From contig OY987263.1 in the NCBI GenBank assembly GCA_963920665.1, positions 20,665,968 to 20,729,967 on the forward strand: a stretch of DNA of 64,000 bases, read 5' to 3'. The stretch is from Straminergon stramineum. Lineage: Eukaryota > Streptophyta > Bryopsida > Hypnales > Calliergonaceae. Below the pieces are notes generated by a model. It had not been told where the DNA came from. It did no database searches and saw nothing but the letters and a program-made list of their open reading frames with translations. Positions 60,959 to 64,000 of this stretch are shown here, in pieces. The position numbers and the translations under genes are program-made. Within the stretch, counting starts at the first letter, position 1. Each line of letters starts with the position of its first letter.

Positions 60959-61971
60959 CTTCGAAAGAGGCTAATTTCTTTTTGTTGCTGGCCTGTAAGT
61001 TGCTTGACCAACTTGATTTCATGCCATTCCGCATGCAACACCACCTTCTCATTCAAATGAAGCAACTCTTTGAAATTACCACCATTCCACCACAAAGTGT
61101 ATGCTTCCATTGTTTGGTCATGGACAACTAGGAATTTAATAATGGCCGGATGATTCAACGGGCATACCAAAGCCTCCACTAACCGTTCCACCCTCGCATC
61201 GCGTTTGTTCCTTTGCTTTGACAATTTCCCCGCAAAATGTACATGTGCTGGGATCGTGGACATCCCTTCAATGCGTACCTTGCGCACCTTTGCATATCCT
61301 CCTTGACGGTCAAATCCAGTAAGTGGGACCACCTTGGCCTCTGAGTAGACCCACATGATACATGAACCACTATCTCTTGTAAATGCAGCCTTCAATGCAT
61401 TCGTCTGCCACCCCATACCCCTAGCTTCAGACCTTGACAATCTTTTTGCTGCAATTTGCCACCAATCCATCTTCTCACGGAACTCCTGGGCCCTATCCGT
61501 TTCTCCAAATCCAGGCACTATAGGTCGCAACTCAAGCATCAACTTCTTGGTGTTGAATATACCAGTTTGTAGGCAATTGCCAATCCACGTTTGCCATTGG
61601 TTGAAATACACTTCATCCACATCTGCATAGTCCGAAGATTCCTTGCATTTCCTTATAATAAATTCCTCCAACTCATCCTTCAAGGATTGGATGCCTGCCT
61701 CTTTATTTCTCAAGTATTTCCTCTCCAAATATTGTACACTTTTTTCCTCATACCATTGGAGACAAGCCTCATGCGCATAGGTCGTATATCGTGTTGGAGG
61801 ATAGGTAGGGTCCTTATCGTGTGCTGTCTTGGACTTCTTTGTCTTGGATGGTCCGGCACCCCCAATTACCTCCTTGGTAGTTATATCTACAACAAATGCT
61901 GCAGGATTATTAAGGTCCTTCTCCCAAGCCGATATCCGACCCGTACTACTTCCTTCCTTTGAAGTAGACAT
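60959..61971 (-). CDS. Divergent protein-kinase-like protein, right copy, C-terminal part lost in the gap
   Basis: The ATG is at 61971-61969. About 337 codons are visible before the N gap, ending at the FRR stretch just before the catalytic loop. It differs from the left copy by only two residues seen (Trp/Arg in STGxIS and Ile/Thr in KSKxAHD). The glycine-rich loop is intact. Whether the catalytic loop and EWG motif are present cannot be known. The upstream leader and array A9 parallel those of the left copy. Confidence 0.72.
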
Positions 61972-62119
61972 GGTCCTCTTTTGAAAAACGAGGCGTTCTT
62001 GACTTGAACTTGGAGAGAAAAATGGGCAAAAACTTCCCCTTCTGAAATCACCTTGGCCCACGAGTACGCATGCAACCACTTCAAGGTGGATGAAAGCCAA
62101 TGCGCAAGACCAAGAATGG

Positions 62120-62235
62120 TGACCACGGGTCTGGGCGACTGCGGGTTGGGGCGACCGCGGGAGGGGGCGGCTGCGGGTTCCAGAGGTCCTCGGGGATAGA
62201 GGCGACCGTTCGCGTGGGGGCGACCGCGGGTCCAA
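62120..62235 (-). repeat. GC-rich array A9 upstream of kinase-like gene (right copy)
   Basis: Five or six copies of the motif against about ten in the left copy, although the adjacent gene is almost identical. The array is therefore a fast-changing minisatellite. Confidence 0.85.
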
Positions 62236-63327
62236 AAAGGATGGACCATCATAAATAATAGCTAAAAGAAACCTTGATATGGGGTAGAAACATTGGCATT
62301 ACAACTTCCCACTTCTATTTCGCTTGCTTTCGAATAAAATCATAAGACCACTATGATATGGTCTAGAATGTGGAATTAGATTTTGACTTGTTTCTTTATG
62401 GTTCCAAATATATGTCTACAATGTTCACAAAGAAAAAAAAGGAATGGGCCAAAACGGAAAAAGGGAATCAGAAATATAAAAGTACGGGACATGATTGACT
62501 TCTATTGAAACAAAAAGGGAGAACTTGAAATACTTACATTCTACCATTGCATAATAATATTATAGAGGTTACTTTAGAAGTGTCCAAAGTCTTTTTCTAA
62601 TTTCTTCAAGTTTGCTCTACAGTGAACATGAATTTGGCTTTTTTACACAACCCTAAACCCTTTTGGGGTGGAAGAGGTCATAAATGCAAACATACATGTT
62701 GCAGAGCACATTGAAATGAACAATAAATGAAGCATATGCACATCAAGTCAAAAGATTGTTGTCCTTGATGAAGACATTGTTCAAACCATCAAGGGTGTTT
62801 GAATGCTATCATTTCTTTTTTTTGCATGCCAATCCTTCAAAATTGGTCACCCACAAAATACAAGAAATTTCTAAATGGACAAATGGGACACCTTCGAAAT
62901 CATCCTTCTTAGACGTTGTAAATTGATAAGTTACAAATTATAGATGCGGTCTTCGGAAATAAACTTTCTAAGGAGGACCACCCCTTTTCACACTACAAAA
63001 TTTACAAGATGATGAGATGCTCTTCTATCCTATATAGAGAGTTTCTATCATTTATGGACTCAAAATTAGCCACCCCATCATTTAAAGATGAAGAACCGTC
63101 ACATGCAAATCCTTATACAATGTACGATTTCTTTGGCTAAGTATTCTATGGAGGACATTCAATATGTTCTTGTAAAAGCTATCCAAGGTTTACTTCAACT
63201 TTTCTATACAAAAAAATAATCTCTCTCCAAAGAGACCAAACGTCAAGTTTGGTCACTCCGATAGGTGAGCAAGAAACATCATTTGATTCCCAAGGTTTCG
63301 GAGATGTGCTATGAGGGTTGAGACATT

Positions 63328-63403
63328 CAGTATTGAATTTCGTACAGAAATGTATGAGGTGCAAGGTTGCACCACATACATTTCCATCCGAAATTCAATA
63401 CTG
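63328..63403 (-). repeat. 76-nt hairpin, right copy
   Basis: Same length and position within the duplication as 50427-50502. In the same orientation the arms read CAGTATTGAATTTCG and CGAAATTCAATACTG, so base-paired positions changed together relative to the left copy. Confidence 0.75.
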
Positions 63404-63486
63404 ATTTCTTATAACTCTCATGGACCATCCCCTAGACCTTGCGAATCAAATCACCTTCCCTCCCACATACCATAGGGAACTAGCTT

Positions 63487-63627
63487 GACGTCTTTTTTTT
63501 TCTTTTTTGTCGGTTGGCTACAAGAACCAAACCAAATTGATCTCAGTGGGGATCGAACCCGAGACCTCCACAAGAACAATGACTTCGAGGAAGCCAAAAC
63601 CTTCCATGCATCACCTGAAGATGCCTT
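63487..63627 (-). mobile_element. tRNA-derived SINE, right copy
   Basis: Reverse complement of the 50205-50344 SINE. The target duplications are GATGCCTT (63620-63627) and the decayed GACGTCTT (63487-63494). The B-box equivalent GGGATCGAACCCG (63549-63561) is closer to the tRNA consensus than in the left copy. Confidence 0.6.
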
Positions 63628-63717
63628 GAAGACCCCAAGGTCCTAATGAAGTGACTTGTTCTTGGATGTTAAAAGTTGAACTCGTTATACTTATTAAAAC
63701 TTCTTTGGATTGGAAGG

Positions 63718-64000
63718 CACGCCCCCACCCGCGGTTGCCCCCCAATCCACGAAATTGGGCTCGAAACCACCAGGACCTGAAGTCGCCCCCACCCGCGCTC
63801 GCCCATGACCTGAAGTCGCCCCCCACCCGCGGTCGCCCCCCCCCCATCCACCAAATTAGGCTCGAACCACCAAAACAGAAGCCCGCGCCCCCACTCGCAG
63901 TCGCCTAGGACCTGAAGTCGCCCCCCACCCGCGGTCGCCCCCCCCCTCCGCCAAATTAGTCTAGAAACCACCAAAACAGAAGACCGCGTTCCCACCCGCG
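63718..64000 (+). repeat. GC-rich array A10, running off the right edge
   Basis: ACCCGCGGTCGCCCC units with GGACCTGAAGTCGCCCCC and CACCAAATT-GGCTCGAA spacer blocks. It matches the right end of array A4 in reverse complement and is the outer continuation of the inverted duplication. Confidence 0.85.

Larger units (their letters stand above)
60510..63722 (-). repeat. Right arm of the large inverted duplication
   Basis: Reverse complement of 50105-54515 except for the 200-N gap. By eye, identity is about 99.8% over the kinase coding part (two differences, both amino-acid changing, in about 1 kb), about 97% in the flank near 62300 and about 92% near 63150-63320. Confidence 0.88.

Overview
The window is nuclear DNA from a plant. 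The genes are split by GT-AG introns and encode a plant-type VPS45, a plant tetraspanin with the GCCK motif, a plastid-type FMN-binding protein, a plant PfkB kinase and a membrane-anchored alpha/beta hydrolase. AT-rich intergenic DNA is full of small DNA transposons. I see no rRNA, canonical tRNA, CRISPR array or bacterial-style operon. Long intergenic tracts and poorly recognisable orphan proteins suggest a non-seed plant (moss, liverwort or lycophyte). That is an impression, not a proof.

Layout. From 0 to 38 kb lies ordinary gene space: VPS45 5' end (minus), an orphan Cys-rich protein (7.2-8.3 kb, plus), an orphan protein with a repeated basic tail (10.6-11.3 kb, plus), a tetraspanin (13.5-14.9 kb, minus), a ten-exon FMN split-barrel protein (20.5-25.0 kb, minus), an intronless PfkB kinase (28.6-30.0 kb, plus) and a six-exon alpha/beta hydrolase (34.3-37.8 kb, plus). 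Between and inside these genes are MITE-like units bounded by TTAA with CCCYT-type termini, which looks like piggyBac. They are often chained end to end and share the TTAA. There is also a Tourist/Harbinger-like element with a TAA target duplication.

From 39 to 64 kb lies a very different accessory region. It holds ten GC-rich arrays of a degenerate 14-mer (ACCCGCGGTCGCCC), several placed upstream and in sense orientation of otherwise unrelated reading frames: a decayed hAT transposase, three decayed members of an unrecognised protein family (here called WCHI for its WCHI-x-KLFP core; one member carries a RING-H2 finger) plus a truncated fourth, and two copies of an intact but divergent protein-kinase-like gene. 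The kinase copies sit in a large inverted duplication with arms of at least 4.4 kb around a 6 kb spacer. A 200-N assembly gap interrupts one arm.

The main unexpected signals are: (1) 18 in-frame stop codons across the hAT and WCHI frames, all reachable by a single C-to-T (or complementary G-to-A) change and with no frameshift; (2) the shared array-leader module upstream of unrelated genes; (3) the WCHI family itself; (4) piggyBac-like TTAA MITE chains in a plant; (5) a 76-nt hairpin whose two diverged copies differ by three compensatory base-pair changes. All family assignments come from reading the sequence and remembered family motifs; no search was run.
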